NCBI GenBank assembly: GCA_947311455.1
Contig: CAMZKY010000123.1
Coordinates: 1-46,496 of the forward strand
Length of the DNA: 46,496 nucleotides
Reading direction: 5' to 3'
Source of the DNA: an uncultured Marinosulfonomonas sp.
GTDB lineage: Bacteria; Pseudomonadota; Alphaproteobacteria; Rhodobacterales; Rhodobacteraceae
Shown: positions 18,467 through 27,910 of the stretch, piece after piece
Layout: every line of letters begins with the position of its first letter
Numbering within the stretch: the stretch's first letter is position 1
Program-made: the position numbers and the translations under genes
Notes under the pieces: model-generated
Database searches by the model: none
The model's input: only the letters and a program-made list of their open reading frames with translations
Told to the model about the DNA's origin: nothing

Positions 18467-19332
18467 GCTGCACCTTGCTTAACAAGCTTTAACGCTTCTT
18501 CAAGCTCCCCATAGCTTGGGCGACAATGACCGGGTGTATTTTGACGACCGACTTCGATGCATATATTTGTTGCGTGATTATATAGGTTAGCCACCAAAAC
18601 TTCCCGAATTAACTGATAGAAGTGGCCATCCTCTTTAATGACAGATTCAACTCTCGCAGCAAACGGCCCAACCAAACCATAGGCAACAAACACGCCCAGA
18701 AAGGTTCCAACAAGAGCGCCACCAATCAATTTACCAAGAATTTCGGGGGGCTGATCCAGCGACCCCATGGTTTTGATAATCCCTAGAACCGCCGCAACAA
18801 TTCCGAGCGCTGGTAAACCGTCTGCCATCCCTTGCAATGAGTGGCTTGAATGAAGCGCATGCTTCATATTTGCGTCCATTCGTTTTTCTAAAACTTCTTC
18901 AACCTGATGAGGGTCATCATAATTCATCGATGCAGAACGCAAAGTATCACAAATAAGATTGATCGCTTCTCTATCGGTTAAAATCTTGGGGTATTTCATA
19001 AAGATCGACGATTCGTCCGGCGCTTCGATATGCTCCTCAAGCCCAACAGGATTTTGACGTGCCAATCTGATCAACTCAAACAGAAGGCACAGAAGATCGC
19101 GATAATCTTCGTGGTGCCATTTCACTCCCTTAAAGACTTTTCCTGTATCTCTGGCGGTTTGTTTAATTCCCGCCATATCGTTGGAAATAACGAACGCCCC
19201 AACAGCAGCCCCCCCAATCATGGTAAATTCGAATGGTGCCGCCTTAAGGATAATCCCCATCTTGCCACCAGCCGCTATATAGCCACCAAAGACCATGACA
19301 AAAATCACAATGATTCCGACTATTCCAACCAT
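18463..19332 (-). CDS. motA: Flagellar stator protein MotA
   Basis: This 289-residue inner-membrane stator subunit forms the proton channel with MotB and generates torque. Four membrane segments are visible: about 1-20, 30-50, 170-190 and 200-225. The conserved prolines of the PALGIVAAVLG region and the charged cytoplasmic loop are present. It has GGAGAAAG before ATG 19332. motB is about 10 kb away in another operon, which is unusual, since the two are adjacent in most bacteria. Confidence 0.95.
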   Translation of the reverse strand: MVGIVGIIVIFVMVFGGYIAAGGKMGIILKAAPFEFTMIGGAAVGAFVISNDMAGIKQTARDTGKVFKGVKWHHEDYRDLLCLLFELIRLARQNPVGLEEHIEAPDESSIFMKYPKILTDREAINLICDTLRSASMNYDDPHQVEEVLEKRMDANMKHALHSSHSLQGMADGLPALGIVAAVLGIIKTMGSLDQPPEILGKLIGGALVGTFLGVFVAYGLVGPFAARVESVIKEDGHFYQLIREVLVANLYNHATNICIEVGRQNTPGHCRPSYGELEEALKLVKQGAA

Positions 19333-19394
19333 TTGGCTTTCTCCAATAATACTGTTTGAACCATTATTTTCAGAATATCATTAAGAAACATTCT

Positions 19395-20012
19395 CTATTC
19401 CGTGGGAACGGCAGCATTTCTTCCAGCAAGGATGACACTTATCGAATACGCTGTGTTGGGTGTTAACCCGGCCATAACCGACGCCGCCGCCTCTGGACGC
19501 ATTCGCCCCAAAAAACCTGCGGAAAATTCTGGTGCCATTTCTTCAAACAAAGCGGCTGCGTCTTTGGGCTTCATGTTTTCATAGACCGATGTCAATCGCG
19601 CAAGATCGTCTTCGGCAGCTGTACTCGCGAGTGCCATCGTCGACCTTAATTTTACTTCCGCGTCCTGCAGTCTCTGGAGGTTTTGTGTAAATGTAACTTC
19701 GGCGACGTTCAAAGCTTGCATCCGGTTCTTGATTGCAATCTCTTTTTCTTCTACAGCTTTTTCACGATCTCGCAGGTCATGTATGAGCGCTTTTAATTGC
19801 TCCTGGCTATACTCTTGTGATGCCACCTGTGGTTCCGCTGCTGTTTGCGGTTCCTGATTCTGTGTCAGTGATTCTATTTCTTTTGCAAAAAGCTCCCCTC
19901 CACCATCCAGAATTCTGGTTACCGCAGATACAAAGAAAATCGACGCAATGACAAATAGCACACCACGCCCTTTTCGCGTTTTAGGACTTTTGACCTTTTT
20001 AATCTTTTTCAT
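19395..20012 (-). CDS. MotE-like flagellar periplasmic protein
   Basis: This is a 205-residue protein with a basic N-terminus, one membrane segment (about 18-35), a long coiled coil (about 70-145) and a C-terminal MgtE-N-like helical domain (KPKDAAALFEEMAPEFSAGFLGRMRPEAAASVM). This arrangement fits MotE, the chaperone-like partner of MotC in rhizobia, and related proteins of other alphaproteobacteria. Its ATG overlaps the stop of the gene before it (ATGA); motA follows after 62 bp. Confidence 0.75.
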   Translation of the reverse strand: MKKIKKVKSPKTRKGRGVLFVIASIFFVSAVTRILDGGGELFAKEIESLTQNQEPQTAAEPQVASQEYSQEQLKALIHDLRDREKAVEEKEIAIKNRMQALNVAEVTFTQNLQRLQDAEVKLRSTMALASTAAEDDLARLTSVYENMKPKDAAALFEEMAPEFSAGFLGRMRPEAAASVMAGLTPNTAYSISVILAGRNAAVPTE

Positions 20013-20392
20013 TCGGCGGCTTCCAAAATTCTACTTCGGTGACGAAAGAATGAAGCGTCCATCACATCTTCTTGTGAGTTGGGATTGGTTGTTGGCTGCA
20101 GTGGTTGCTCTGGTAGGTCATGCATCGACGCCAAAAGAAGTTCCAGCCGTCCAGCAACATCTTCTGCCTGAGCGGTTAGTGTTTTAAGAGACGTCGTGGA
20201 ATCCCCTGCCGCATTTTGCGCCATCTCCAGTGTCTTTGTCATGTCGTCAACTTGAATTGCCAACACTGCAACAGCTCCCCCAACACCATTTTCCAGATCG
20301 TTAAATTTGGCCAAACGGCGCGAAAGAACCATACAATAAAACGCTGCCGCTACTGCACCAGCAATAAGTAATAAATCCGAAATAAACGCCAT
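20009..20392 (-). CDS. Membrane-anchored coiled-coil protein of the flagellar operon (DUF6468-like)
   Basis: This 127-residue protein has one N-terminal membrane segment (about 4-24), then a helical region (about 30-95) and a polar tail. Small proteins of this kind, grouped as DUF6468 I believe, occur between fliL and motA-type genes in alphaproteobacterial flagellar clusters. It is coupled to the MotE-like gene and lies 8 bp after fliL. Its role is unknown; position suggests stator or basal-body assembly. Confidence 0.65.
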   Translation of the reverse strand: MAFISDLLLIAGAVAAAFYCMVLSRRLAKFNDLENGVGGAVAVLAIQVDDMTKTLEMAQNAAGDSTTSLKTLTAQAEDVAGRLELLLASMHDLPEQPLQPTTNPNSQEDVMDASFFRHRSRILEAAE

Positions 20393-20400
20393 ATTATCCT

Positions 20401-20886
20401 CTAATTGATTACAAATTCCATGACCAAAAGATCATGAACCCGTTCTTTACCTGTCACAATTTGAATGCGTCTCAGAAGCTGGGATCGCAATTTTACCAGC
20501 GCACTCGGAGCTTCAAGATCAGCAACAGAAACCGCGCGTAAATACCCGTTCATTACATCAACAATCCTTGGCATCAATGTAACCACTTCTTCCTCCTGAG
20601 GTCCGTCAACTTCCAATTGAACACGGAACCGCAAAAATCGATCCCTACCGCTCCCCCTTAAGTTCACAACAAGTGGATCAACCTCCACAAAGGTTATCCT
20701 GGGCAAGGCTGGCGCGTGCGGATCGCTCTCTTCACTATGCTCTTGGGATTGGGTGCCAAATATCATTCCGGATTGGACAGCAAAAAACCCACCACCGCCA
20801 CCAATCAGCGCGAGAACCAGCCCGATGATCAATGGTTTCTTTGATTTTTTCTTCGGGGCTTCGTCTTCAGTTTTTTCTTCGTCCAT
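20401..20886 (-). CDS. fliL: Flagellar basal body-associated protein FliL
   Basis: This 161-residue single-pass inner-membrane protein surrounds and supports the stator units. It has a charged N-terminal tail, a membrane segment at about 19-40 (LIIGLVLALIGGGGGFFAV) and the periplasmic FliL domain with VEVDPLVVNL and a C-terminal VHDLLVMEFVIN. It is the first gene of a long minus-strand operon running to 11067 and is divergent from fliF. Confidence 0.92.
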   Translation of the reverse strand: MDEEKTEDEAPKKKSKKPLIIGLVLALIGGGGGFFAVQSGMIFGTQSQEHSEESDPHAPALPRITFVEVDPLVVNLRGSGRDRFLRFRVQLEVDGPQEEEVVTLMPRIVDVMNGYLRAVSVADLEAPSALVKLRSQLLRRIQIVTGKERVHDLLVMEFVIN

Positions 20887-21009
20887 TACAACACCAAAAT
20901 TCTTTCGATATCCAAGTAATACCCCCCAAGAGCTAACGGATTATTAATCCTGTTGGTTCAAAGTTCAGAAAATCAATAGAATGTTGATTGTGAGCAGGAG
21001 CATTGGATA
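20887..21009. promoter_or_regulatory. Divergent fliL / fliF control region
   Basis: These 123 AT-rich bases separate the two divergent flagellar operons and must hold both promoters. I find no clear sigma-54 (GG-N10-GC) or CtrA (TTAA-N7-TTAA) site. AGGAG near 20997 is the fliF ribosome binding site. Confidence 0.45.
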
Positions 21010-22686
21010 GTGCAGCAGTTTTTGTCTCTTTGGAGCGCATTAGAACCCCGTAAGAGAATCATGATAGGAATAGCGACCATTGTCATGTTCGCGGCTGTGA
21101 TGTTTTTAGCGCAAGTTGGCGGGAAAAACAGCCGCGTCCTGTTATATTCCAATCTTGAAAGCAGTTCGGCAGGCGAAGTTATTGCAAAACTTGAGCAAAG
21201 CGGCATTGATTATGAAGTACGGGGGAATGCAATTTTTGTTGATCCGTTATTGCGCGATTCGCTGCGTATGACATTGGCCAGCGAAGGATTACCATCCGCG
21301 GCGGGTGCGGGGTATGAATTGCTCGATTCCTTATCTGGTTTTGGCACGACATCACAAATGTTTGACGCCGCTTACTGGCGCGCAAAAGAAGGGGAGCTTG
21401 CACGAACCATCGTCACAAACCCACAAATAAAAAATGCCCGTGTCCATATTTCAAATTCCACTTCAAGCCCGTTTCAGCGCAAGTTTTCCACAAAAGCTTC
21501 GGTTACCGTTTCTACGGGCGCAAACGCACTGTCGGCGTCAAAGATAAAAGCAATGAAATACCTGATCGCGTCAGCCGTGGCCGGCCTTGATATAAAGGAC
21601 GTAGCCATTATCGATACGCAACGAGGCCTGATCTCTTCGCATGATGAAACATTCACCAATTCAAATTCAGATCTGGTTTCGACGCTTCGCAAACGCGTCG
21701 AGCGGATACTAGAAGCACGCGTCGGCATGGGAAATGCGGTGGTTGAACTAAGTGTCGAAACCGTTACGGAAAGCGAATCCATGACGGAAAGAGTGTTTGA
21801 TCCAAGCACCCGTGTTATCATCAGCACTGACACCGAAGAACGCAGCACCCAATCAGACGATACGCGCGGCGTTGGCGGCGTGTCGGTTGCCAGCAACTTA
21901 CCCGAAGGCGATGCTGGCTCCGATTCTAAATCTTCTAGCCAAAACACCGAAACGCGCGAACGTGTAAACTACGAAGTTTCCGAAACCAAACGCGAAATTA
22001 TCAAGGTGCCCGGTGCAATCAAGCGTTTGACTGTTGCGGTGCTCGTAAACGGCTCAATGATTTCGCAAGCTGACGGGTCAAAGCAATATGAACCCAGAAG
22101 CGATGCTGAAATTTCCGAATTACGTGAACTAGTGGCCGCTGCTGTTGGCTTTCAAGAAGACCGCGGCGATCTAATCACCGTTAAGACCATGGAATTTGAA
22201 CCCCTTTCAGAGCTGGGAACCGAACCCGGCTCATTAGAATCTCTTTCACAGCCCCTTAACATTATGTCTCTTATTCAGCTGGGTGTTTTGGCCGGGGTGG
22301 TGATTGTGCTTGGTCTTTTTGTAGTGCGCCCCGTTCTAGCAGGCCGACCTTCCAATGTTATGGCGGAATTACCTGCGCCCGCGTCCACTTCAGACACAGC
22401 GACCGAATCAACAACCCCACTCCCTGACCTCCCTGATCTGACCGCAACCTCGTCGTTACCCTCACTAACCGGTGAAATAGACACTGGCGACTTCAATTCC
22501 CCTGATTTCGCCCTGCCCGAACTCGACACTCCATTCCCAGATTTTGCGGTCGCAAACAATATGGGTGGGTTTGAATCTTCCTCCGACTCACCCGTAGATC
22601 GATTAAAACAACTGATCGAAGACAGACAAGATGAAACTCTGGAAATATTACGGGGTTGGATGGAAGAAAAAGAAGAGAATGTATAA
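21010..22686 (+). CDS. fliF: Flagellar MS-ring protein FliF
   Basis: This 558-residue protein forms the ring at the base of the flagellum in the inner membrane. Membrane segments lie at about residues 15-37 and 418-440, with the periplasmic ring-building domains (YscJ-like) between, including YELLDSLSGFG and ARVHIS. The acidic C-terminal tail that binds FliG is present (PVDRLKQLIEDRQDETLEILRGW split near the end). Start is GTG 21010, with AGGAG upstream. It overlaps the fliH start by one base. Confidence 0.95.
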   Translation: MQQFLSLWSALEPRKRIMIGIATIVMFAAVMFLAQVGGKNSRVLLYSNLESSSAGEVIAKLEQSGIDYEVRGNAIFVDPLLRDSLRMTLASEGLPSAAGAGYELLDSLSGFGTTSQMFDAAYWRAKEGELARTIVTNPQIKNARVHISNSTSSPFQRKFSTKASVTVSTGANALSASKIKAMKYLIASAVAGLDIKDVAIIDTQRGLISSHDETFTNSNSDLVSTLRKRVERILEARVGMGNAVVELSVETVTESESMTERVFDPSTRVIISTDTEERSTQSDDTRGVGGVSVASNLPEGDAGSDSKSSSQNTETRERVNYEVSETKREIIKVPGAIKRLTVAVLVNGSMISQADGSKQYEPRSDAEISELRELVAAAVGFQEDRGDLITVKTMEFEPLSELGTEPGSLESLSQPLNIMSLIQLGVLAGVVIVLGLFVVRPVLAGRPSNVMAELPAPASTSDTATESTTPLPDLPDLTATSSLPSLTGEIDTGDFNSPDFALPELDTPFPDFAVANNMGGFESSSDSPVDRLKQLIEDRQDETLEILRGWMEEKEENV

Positions 22687-23270
22687 TGGCTAATTTTCAG
22701 TTCGAAGATTTTTCCACGAAGGTTGTGTCAAACGACCCAACAGTTGCACCTTCAACCAGCCTAGAAGAGCATACACTCGAGTCTTTTGAACAAGGATATA
22801 AAGCGGGGTGGGATGATGCTGTTGAAGCCCAAAAAGATGATCAAAAAAGGATATCAGCGGATTTCTCCCGACACCTGCAAGAGCTTTCATTTACACTAAC
22901 CGAAGCGCGCACGCAGGTCATCCAATCTATCACCCCATTATTGCAGGAAATGGTGCATAAGGTTTTACCAAAAGTATCGATGGCCGGTTTATCGCAGGCT
23001 ATTTTGGAGCAGGTTGTGGAAATAGCTAAAACCCACGCAAACACACCAATTGAAATCATCGTAGCTCCTACAAACGAAACTGCGCTGCAGCATCTAATTG
23101 GCGATAACAGCACTTTGGATGTGACGGTTATTTCAGAGCCATCATTTGCCCAAGGGCTAGCCTCAATTCGATTTGCAGAATCTGAAGTTAAAATCGATCT
23201 GGATAGTGTGATCCAGAACTTTGAAGTTGCGCTATCCCAATTTCTTACAAAAAATAAGGAGGCCGTTTAA
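22686..23270 (+). CDS. fliH: FliH-like flagellar export ATPase regulator
   Basis: This 194-residue soluble protein is polar at the N-terminus, has a long helical middle, and a C-terminal region (about 100-190) like the FliH/HrpE stalk family. FliH holds the export ATPase FliI and delivers it to FlhA. The identification rests mainly on position between fliF and fliN and on helical pattern, since this family is poorly conserved. ATG 22686 overlaps the last base of the fliF stop codon. fliI and fliG are not in the window. Confidence 0.7.
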   Translation: MANFQFEDFSTKVVSNDPTVAPSTSLEEHTLESFEQGYKAGWDDAVEAQKDDQKRISADFSRHLQELSFTLTEARTQVIQSITPLLQEMVHKVLPKVSMAGLSQAILEQVVEIAKTHANTPIEIIVAPTNETALQHLIGDNSTLDVTVISEPSFAQGLASIRFAESEVKIDLDSVIQNFEVALSQFLTKNKEAV

Positions 23271-23561
23271 ATGGATAAACCCACAGAAGAATCGACCCAA
23301 ACTTGCGATAATAGCCCTTTTGCGCAAGTCCCTATCGAGATTACAATTTCAGTGGGAAAGGCATTTCCACGAATCAAAGATCTGATGGAAATGGGCCAGG
23401 ATGCAATCTTAAACTTGGATAAACGCATTGATGATCCCGTTGAACTATTTGTAGGGGATCGTTTGATCGCGCGGGGCGAATTACAAGAACTTGAAGGCGA
23501 AAATCAGGGCCGACTAGCTGTTCGCCTTACCGAGGTAATCAACTTGAAAAATGGTCTTTAG
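23271..23561 (+). CDS. fliN: Flagellar motor switch protein FliN
   Basis: This 96-residue C-ring protein helps set rotation direction and docks the export apparatus. It consists almost entirely of the SpoA domain, with VPIEITISVGKAFPRIKDLMEMGQDAILNL and the C-terminal VRLTEVINL. Its ATG follows the fliH stop directly. fliM, its usual partner, is not visible here. Confidence 0.92.
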   Translation: MDKPTEESTQTCDNSPFAQVPIEITISVGKAFPRIKDLMEMGQDAILNLDKRIDDPVELFVGDRLIARGELQELEGENQGRLAVRLTEVINLKNGL

Positions 23562-23564
23562 AAT

Positions 23565-24305
23565 ATGTTACGGTCGCCAAACCTGATCATTTTATTGATT
23601 TCAATTTTTCTGATTACAATACCAATGCAAGCCGGCGCACAAGAAATCACGTTGTCGCTTACCGATGGAAATTCGATCACCACACGAAGTATACAACTGA
23701 TTGCGCTCGTGACGTTACTTAGTATCGTCCCAGGCCTCGCAATTATGATTACCTGCTTTCCGTTTATAGTTACCGTTTTATCTATCCTACGCCAAGCGAT
23801 CGGGTTGCAACAAGCACCACCAAATATGCTCATTATTAGCCTTGCAATGTTCCTGACATATTTCGTGATGGAGCCAGTCTTCCTGGAATCGTGGCGTACT
23901 GGAATTGAACCCCTCATAAACAATCAAATTGGCATCGAAAAATCGTTTGAGCTTGCGATCTCTCCGTTTCGCGGTTTCATGGCCAACCGCATTGATCCCG
24001 ATACGTTTGATACTTTGGCAGCCCTCCGGCCGGATGCGGTAATTGATGCGGATACAGCTGCGCAACCCTTGTCATTGTTGATGCCTTCGTTTTTGCTATC
24101 TGAAATCGAGCGCGCTTTTGAAATCGGGTTTCTGGTATTTCTACCGTTTCTAATTATTGATTTGGTTGTCGCGGCCGTACTGATGTCGATGGGGATGATG
24201 ATGGTTCCCCCCGCGATTGTATCGCTTCCGTTTAAGCTGGCGTTTTTTGTCGTTGCGGATGGGTGGAGTCTAATTTCAGGGGCTTTGATCAGAAGCTACT
24301 TTTAG
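23565..24305 (+). CDS. fliP: Flagellar export gate protein FliP
   Basis: This 246-residue gate subunit has a cleavable signal peptide (residues 1-24, ending MQAGA). Family motifs RQAIGLQQAPPNMLIISLAMFLTYFVM (read across residues about 72-100) and MGMMMVPPAIVSLPFKLAFFV near the C-terminus are present. It starts 3 bp after fliN. It ends 4 bp before the stop codon of the convergent flgI, so no terminator separates them. Confidence 0.95.
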   Translation: MLRSPNLIILLISIFLITIPMQAGAQEITLSLTDGNSITTRSIQLIALVTLLSIVPGLAIMITCFPFIVTVLSILRQAIGLQQAPPNMLIISLAMFLTYFVMEPVFLESWRTGIEPLINNQIGIEKSFELAISPFRGFMANRIDPDTFDTLAALRPDAVIDADTAAQPLSLLMPSFLLSEIERAFEIGFLVFLPFLIIDLVVAAVLMSMGMMMVPPAIVSLPFKLAFFVVADGWSLISGALIRSYF

Positions 24306-24309
24306 GCAC

Positions 24310-25416
24310 TTACCTGACAATAAATTCTGCATGTAGCGCGCCAGCGGCCTTGATGCTTTTTAAAATGTCTATCATATTTCGCGGGGAAACCCCCAAAGCA
24401 TTTAGACCAGCAATCACTTCTGACAGCGATGTCGTATCCGGCACCTCAACCAAACCAATTCCACCACTGTTTTGAATTGAAGCACTGGTGCGCGGCACAA
24501 CAACAGTTTGACCAGCCGCAAATGGATTCGGCTGCACAGCAATCGGTGTTTCTTCTACACGTAATGTTAGGCTACCTTGCGACACGGCCACACGAGAAAT
24601 CCGTACATCTTCACCCATCACAATCGTGCCAGAGCTCTGATCAACAATAACGCGCGCTTTTCGTTGTGGGCTAACCAGAATATTCTCAATACTTGAAATC
24701 GCATGTGCGGGGGTGGCTTTGCGCGTTTTGCCAATATCAATTTGCACTGTGCCCGCATCTAACATCAGCGCCACACGCCTGCCAAAATTCGTGTTGATTG
24801 CCGTTTCAATTCGTTCCGCCGTTGTAAAATCGGGGTCGCGCAAGGCAAGGCGTATTTGAGTTAGGCTCGCAAAATCAAATTCAACTTCACGCTCTACATA
24901 GGCCCCCGCAGGAATCGAGCCCGCTGTCGGAACCCCCTGCGTAACACTACCTGCATTGCCTTCGGCCGAAACACCGCCTGCGATGATTGTTCCTTGTGCC
25001 ACCGCATATATCTGGCCATCCGCTGCATTCAACGGGGTCATAATCAAGGTGCCCCCCAAAAGGCTTTTCGCGTCTCCTATTGCCGAAACCGTCACATCAA
25101 TGCGCCCGCCCGCCCGCGAAAACGCAGGTAAATTTGCGGTGACAAACACGGCTGCAACATTTTTTGGCCTAAATTGTTCGCCCGTAATATTAACGCCAAG
25201 CCGTTCAAGAATGTTTGACATGATGTCTTCTGTAAATGGTGCGTTTCTGATGCCGTCTCCGGTACCATTCAATCCAACAACCAGCCCGTACCCAACCAGA
25301 TTATTCCCACGTACGCCGTCAAATTCTACGAGGTCTTTGATCCGAATGGGGCTACTTATCCCTGATGTGGGTGCCAGCATTGAAAAAAGAACAAGTAGAA
25401 TTAGGCGTTTTATCAT
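24310..25416 (-). CDS. flgI: Flagellar P-ring protein FlgI
   Basis: This 368-residue periplasmic protein forms the bushing around the rod in the peptidoglycan layer. It has a signal peptide (residues 1-21) followed by IRIKDLVEFDGVRGNNLVGYGLVVGLNGTGDG, spread over the conserved N-terminus, and ends with the family C-terminus GALHAEFIVR. Its start overlaps the flgL stop (ATGA). flgH (L-ring) and flgA are not in the window. Confidence 0.95.
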   Translation of the reverse strand: MIKRLILLVLFSMLAPTSGISSPIRIKDLVEFDGVRGNNLVGYGLVVGLNGTGDGIRNAPFTEDIMSNILERLGVNITGEQFRPKNVAAVFVTANLPAFSRAGGRIDVTVSAIGDAKSLLGGTLIMTPLNAADGQIYAVAQGTIIAGGVSAEGNAGSVTQGVPTAGSIPAGAYVEREVEFDFASLTQIRLALRDPDFTTAERIETAINTNFGRRVALMLDAGTVQIDIGKTRKATPAHAISSIENILVSPQRKARVIVDQSSGTIVMGEDVRISRVAVSQGSLTLRVEETPIAVQPNPFAAGQTVVVPRTSASIQNSGGIGLVEVPDTTSLSEVIAGLNALGVSPRNMIDILKSIKAAGALHAEFIVR

Positions 25417-26423
25417 CGTAAGAAATCCATCAAGCTAAGGCGCGACATGCGCGCGGTGAGGGTATACATCGTTTCAAGTTGAGTCTGAACGGCCTTCAAT
25501 TTGGTGGCCGCCTCATATGGATCCACTGACAAAATATCTGATCTAAACATCTCTAATGCGGATTTTTCTGCACTATTTTGAGTGCTAATTGTCTCGATAT
25601 AGGCTTCGGATTCCCCAATATCAGCCCTTAGTTGGGTTTGTTGCGCGTTTGCTGAAATCAGGCCTTCACCCGCCTTTCGCAATAGTGCGGATTGCTCTGC
25701 AGTGTTGCCATCAAGCGGCCCATCTGTTGCAAGCGCGGCCATAGCAAATGCTTTTAACGTGTTGCGAATAGCGGGATCGGCCGCGGTGATCGAAATATCT
25801 GCCTGCTCGCCTTCACCGATTCTTTGAGGGGCAAGAGGCGTATCTGATCCAATATAACCCGCTGTCTCAAACCCGCCTCCAGGAAGATTAAACCAATCAT
25901 CAATTGCAGCGGTAACGCCATCTGCGGTGGTTTCGCCTGCTATCGCAGCACCAAGATCATTCAACATGGTGTTGGCATCAATCACCGCAGGCATGTCCGT
26001 CTTGTCACCGGCAAAAACACTACGCCCACCCACCTGTGTGTTCAATGCCGATACCACCGACTTGAATTTTGCTTTTGCGTCTGTTGCCATGCTTTGAATT
26101 TGTGTCTGGCCATCAGAACCCGCCGAAATCAACAGATTTGAAGATGCCGAGGTTGTCCAGCCTTGTATTGCTTCAAGCGACGCTTGCATTGCCGAAGCAA
26201 AAAATGCTGCTTCGGTAGATGCTGTTCTGTAGGAATCCAGCGTTCTTAATGTGGTCTCGATTTCCGAAAGCTGCGAATAGTTTCCGCGCAGGCGTTTGGC
26301 CACATCAGCGGAACTACCGGTCACCAATTCCTTGGAATGAATATCGGTCAGGGCCTTAAGGCGGGCAAAATCGCGACGGGTTGAATACGCCTGTGCAAGA
26401 TCGCCGTAAGAAACATATGCCAT
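25413..26423 (-). CDS. flgL: Flagellar hook-filament junction protein FlgL
   Basis: This 336-residue flagellin-fold protein joins hook and filament (HAP3). It shows helical N- and C-terminal ends as in flagellin (C-terminus YEAATKLKAVQTQLETMYTL followed by RMSRLSLMDFLR) and a variable middle. It lies 3 bp after flgK and overlaps flgI, in the operon motB-flgE-flgK-flgL-flgI. Confidence 0.9.
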   Translation of the reverse strand: MAYVSYGDLAQAYSTRRDFARLKALTDIHSKELVTGSSADVAKRLRGNYSQLSEIETTLRTLDSYRTASTEAAFFASAMQASLEAIQGWTTSASSNLLISAGSDGQTQIQSMATDAKAKFKSVVSALNTQVGGRSVFAGDKTDMPAVIDANTMLNDLGAAIAGETTADGVTAAIDDWFNLPGGGFETAGYIGSDTPLAPQRIGEGEQADISITAADPAIRNTLKAFAMAALATDGPLDGNTAEQSALLRKAGEGLISANAQQTQLRADIGESEAYIETISTQNSAEKSALEMFRSDILSVDPYEAATKLKAVQTQLETMYTLTARMSRLSLMDFLR

Positions 26424-26426
26424 CAG

Positions 26427-27881
26427 TTAAATCCTCAACAAAGTGTCCATTAGGGTTTCAAGTGTTTTGATTACGCGTGCATTTGCGGAATAGGATTGTT
26501 CAACCAATAGTAATTGCTGCATTTCGTAATCCGTATCCACACCCCCCTGCAACTCCTGCGCTTTCAGGGCGTCCACTTTTGCCGTAGAAAATGCGCGCGA
26601 CGCGTCAAACCCTTGGCGATCTGATGCGATCATCGACAAAAAATCGCCAGCAAGGCCAACCACGCTTCGTGCGGCGCCAATAAAAGAACCCGAGACCGGA
26701 ACACGGTTTTCCGTAAGGGTTGTAGAAAGGGTTTGAAGGAGAGATCCATTTCCAACATTGCCAGCAACAGCCGCCCCAATGCCATCCCGTAAACGCCAGA
26801 TTTTCCCTCCGCGTGTTGGATCAACACGCTCGTTAATTGTAATCCTGCCAGCCAAACCTTCTTCGTTGAATGGGTCGAAAAAAGAGTTATAGTCCGTAAA
26901 CAGACCCGCATCCAAAGGGCCAAGAGTGGCGTCAACTGCTGGATCTTGGAAGCGCTCAACAATATCGCGCGCAACTGCATCCAGATTTTCTTGAGCGGTA
27001 ATCGCAGCAGAATCGCGAATACTAAAGCTGGCAGCCAGAGAACCGCCAGACAGGATGCCATTTTCGTTAGACGTGATCGGAGTGTCATTGATTGTCAGTC
27101 CACTTAAAGAACCCGCATCCAATGTCATATCGGGGGTAATAATCCCAACCGAAGTAAATCCGATTGTTGATGCACGACCATCCAGCAATATTGCACCACC
27201 GGTTGTAATCAATGCCACTTGCCCACGCGCGCGCGGAACTTCTTTGAGAGGAACAATTTCGGCGATCCGATCAATTGCGACCTGCCGTTGATCCATTAGG
27301 CCTGACACCTCGCGCCCACCAGCATTTTGCGCTAAAATCTGGCTATTTAGTTTTTGAATTTTCTGAAGCGAATCATTTAGAAAACGAACCTGCTGATCAA
27401 TCGATTGGTCTGCCTGCATCCTTTGGTTCTGTATCTCGTTCGAGATGGTGTTCAGATGATCGGTTAATCCCTGTGCTGACCGCAAAACATTTTGCAAGCG
27501 CGGCTCCGAATCTGGCCGACTAGCGGCCTCAATAAGCGAGGCGTCTAAGCCAGCCAGCCGATCAGACAACGAACCAGGGTCTCCGGGTGCACCGATAACT
27601 GTTTCGATGCGTTTTAAAAAATCACCCATTGTCGTCGAGGCTGCCAAACCTGCATCCGCAACCCTGCGGTCATTAATAACCACCTGATCCACAATACGCG
27701 TGGTGCCATCAATGAACACACCAGAACCTGATCCGCCTAATACCCGCGAAGATGTATCCAAACGGCGGCGACCATATCCTTCGGTTTGGGCATTGGCAAT
27801 GTTGGAAGACACAATATCGGCAGCCCGCGACGCAGCGGTTAAGCCGGAAAGCGCGTTATTCAATGAACTGGATATACTCAT
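26427..27881 (-). CDS. flgK: Flagellar hook-associated protein FlgK
   Basis: This 484-residue HAP1 sits between hook and FlgL. The N-terminal SSSLNNALSGLTAASRAADI and VSSNIANAQTEGYGRR are the axial-protein signature; the C-terminus DTDYEMQQLLLVEQSYSANARV continues into the closing helix. It starts 29 bp after flgE ends. Confidence 0.94.
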   Translation of the reverse strand: MSISSSLNNALSGLTAASRAADIVSSNIANAQTEGYGRRRLDTSSRVLGGSGSGVFIDGTTRIVDQVVINDRRVADAGLAASTTMGDFLKRIETVIGAPGDPGSLSDRLAGLDASLIEAASRPDSEPRLQNVLRSAQGLTDHLNTISNEIQNQRMQADQSIDQQVRFLNDSLQKIQKLNSQILAQNAGGREVSGLMDQRQVAIDRIAEIVPLKEVPRARGQVALITTGGAILLDGRASTIGFTSVGIITPDMTLDAGSLSGLTINDTPITSNENGILSGGSLAASFSIRDSAAITAQENLDAVARDIVERFQDPAVDATLGPLDAGLFTDYNSFFDPFNEEGLAGRITINERVDPTRGGKIWRLRDGIGAAVAGNVGNGSLLQTLSTTLTENRVPVSGSFIGAARSVVGLAGDFLSMIASDRQGFDASRAFSTAKVDALKAQELQGGVDTDYEMQQLLLVEQSYSANARVIKTLETLMDTLLRI

Positions 27882-27910
27882 GACTAATCCTCTGCTATCT
27901 TGTCTATTCT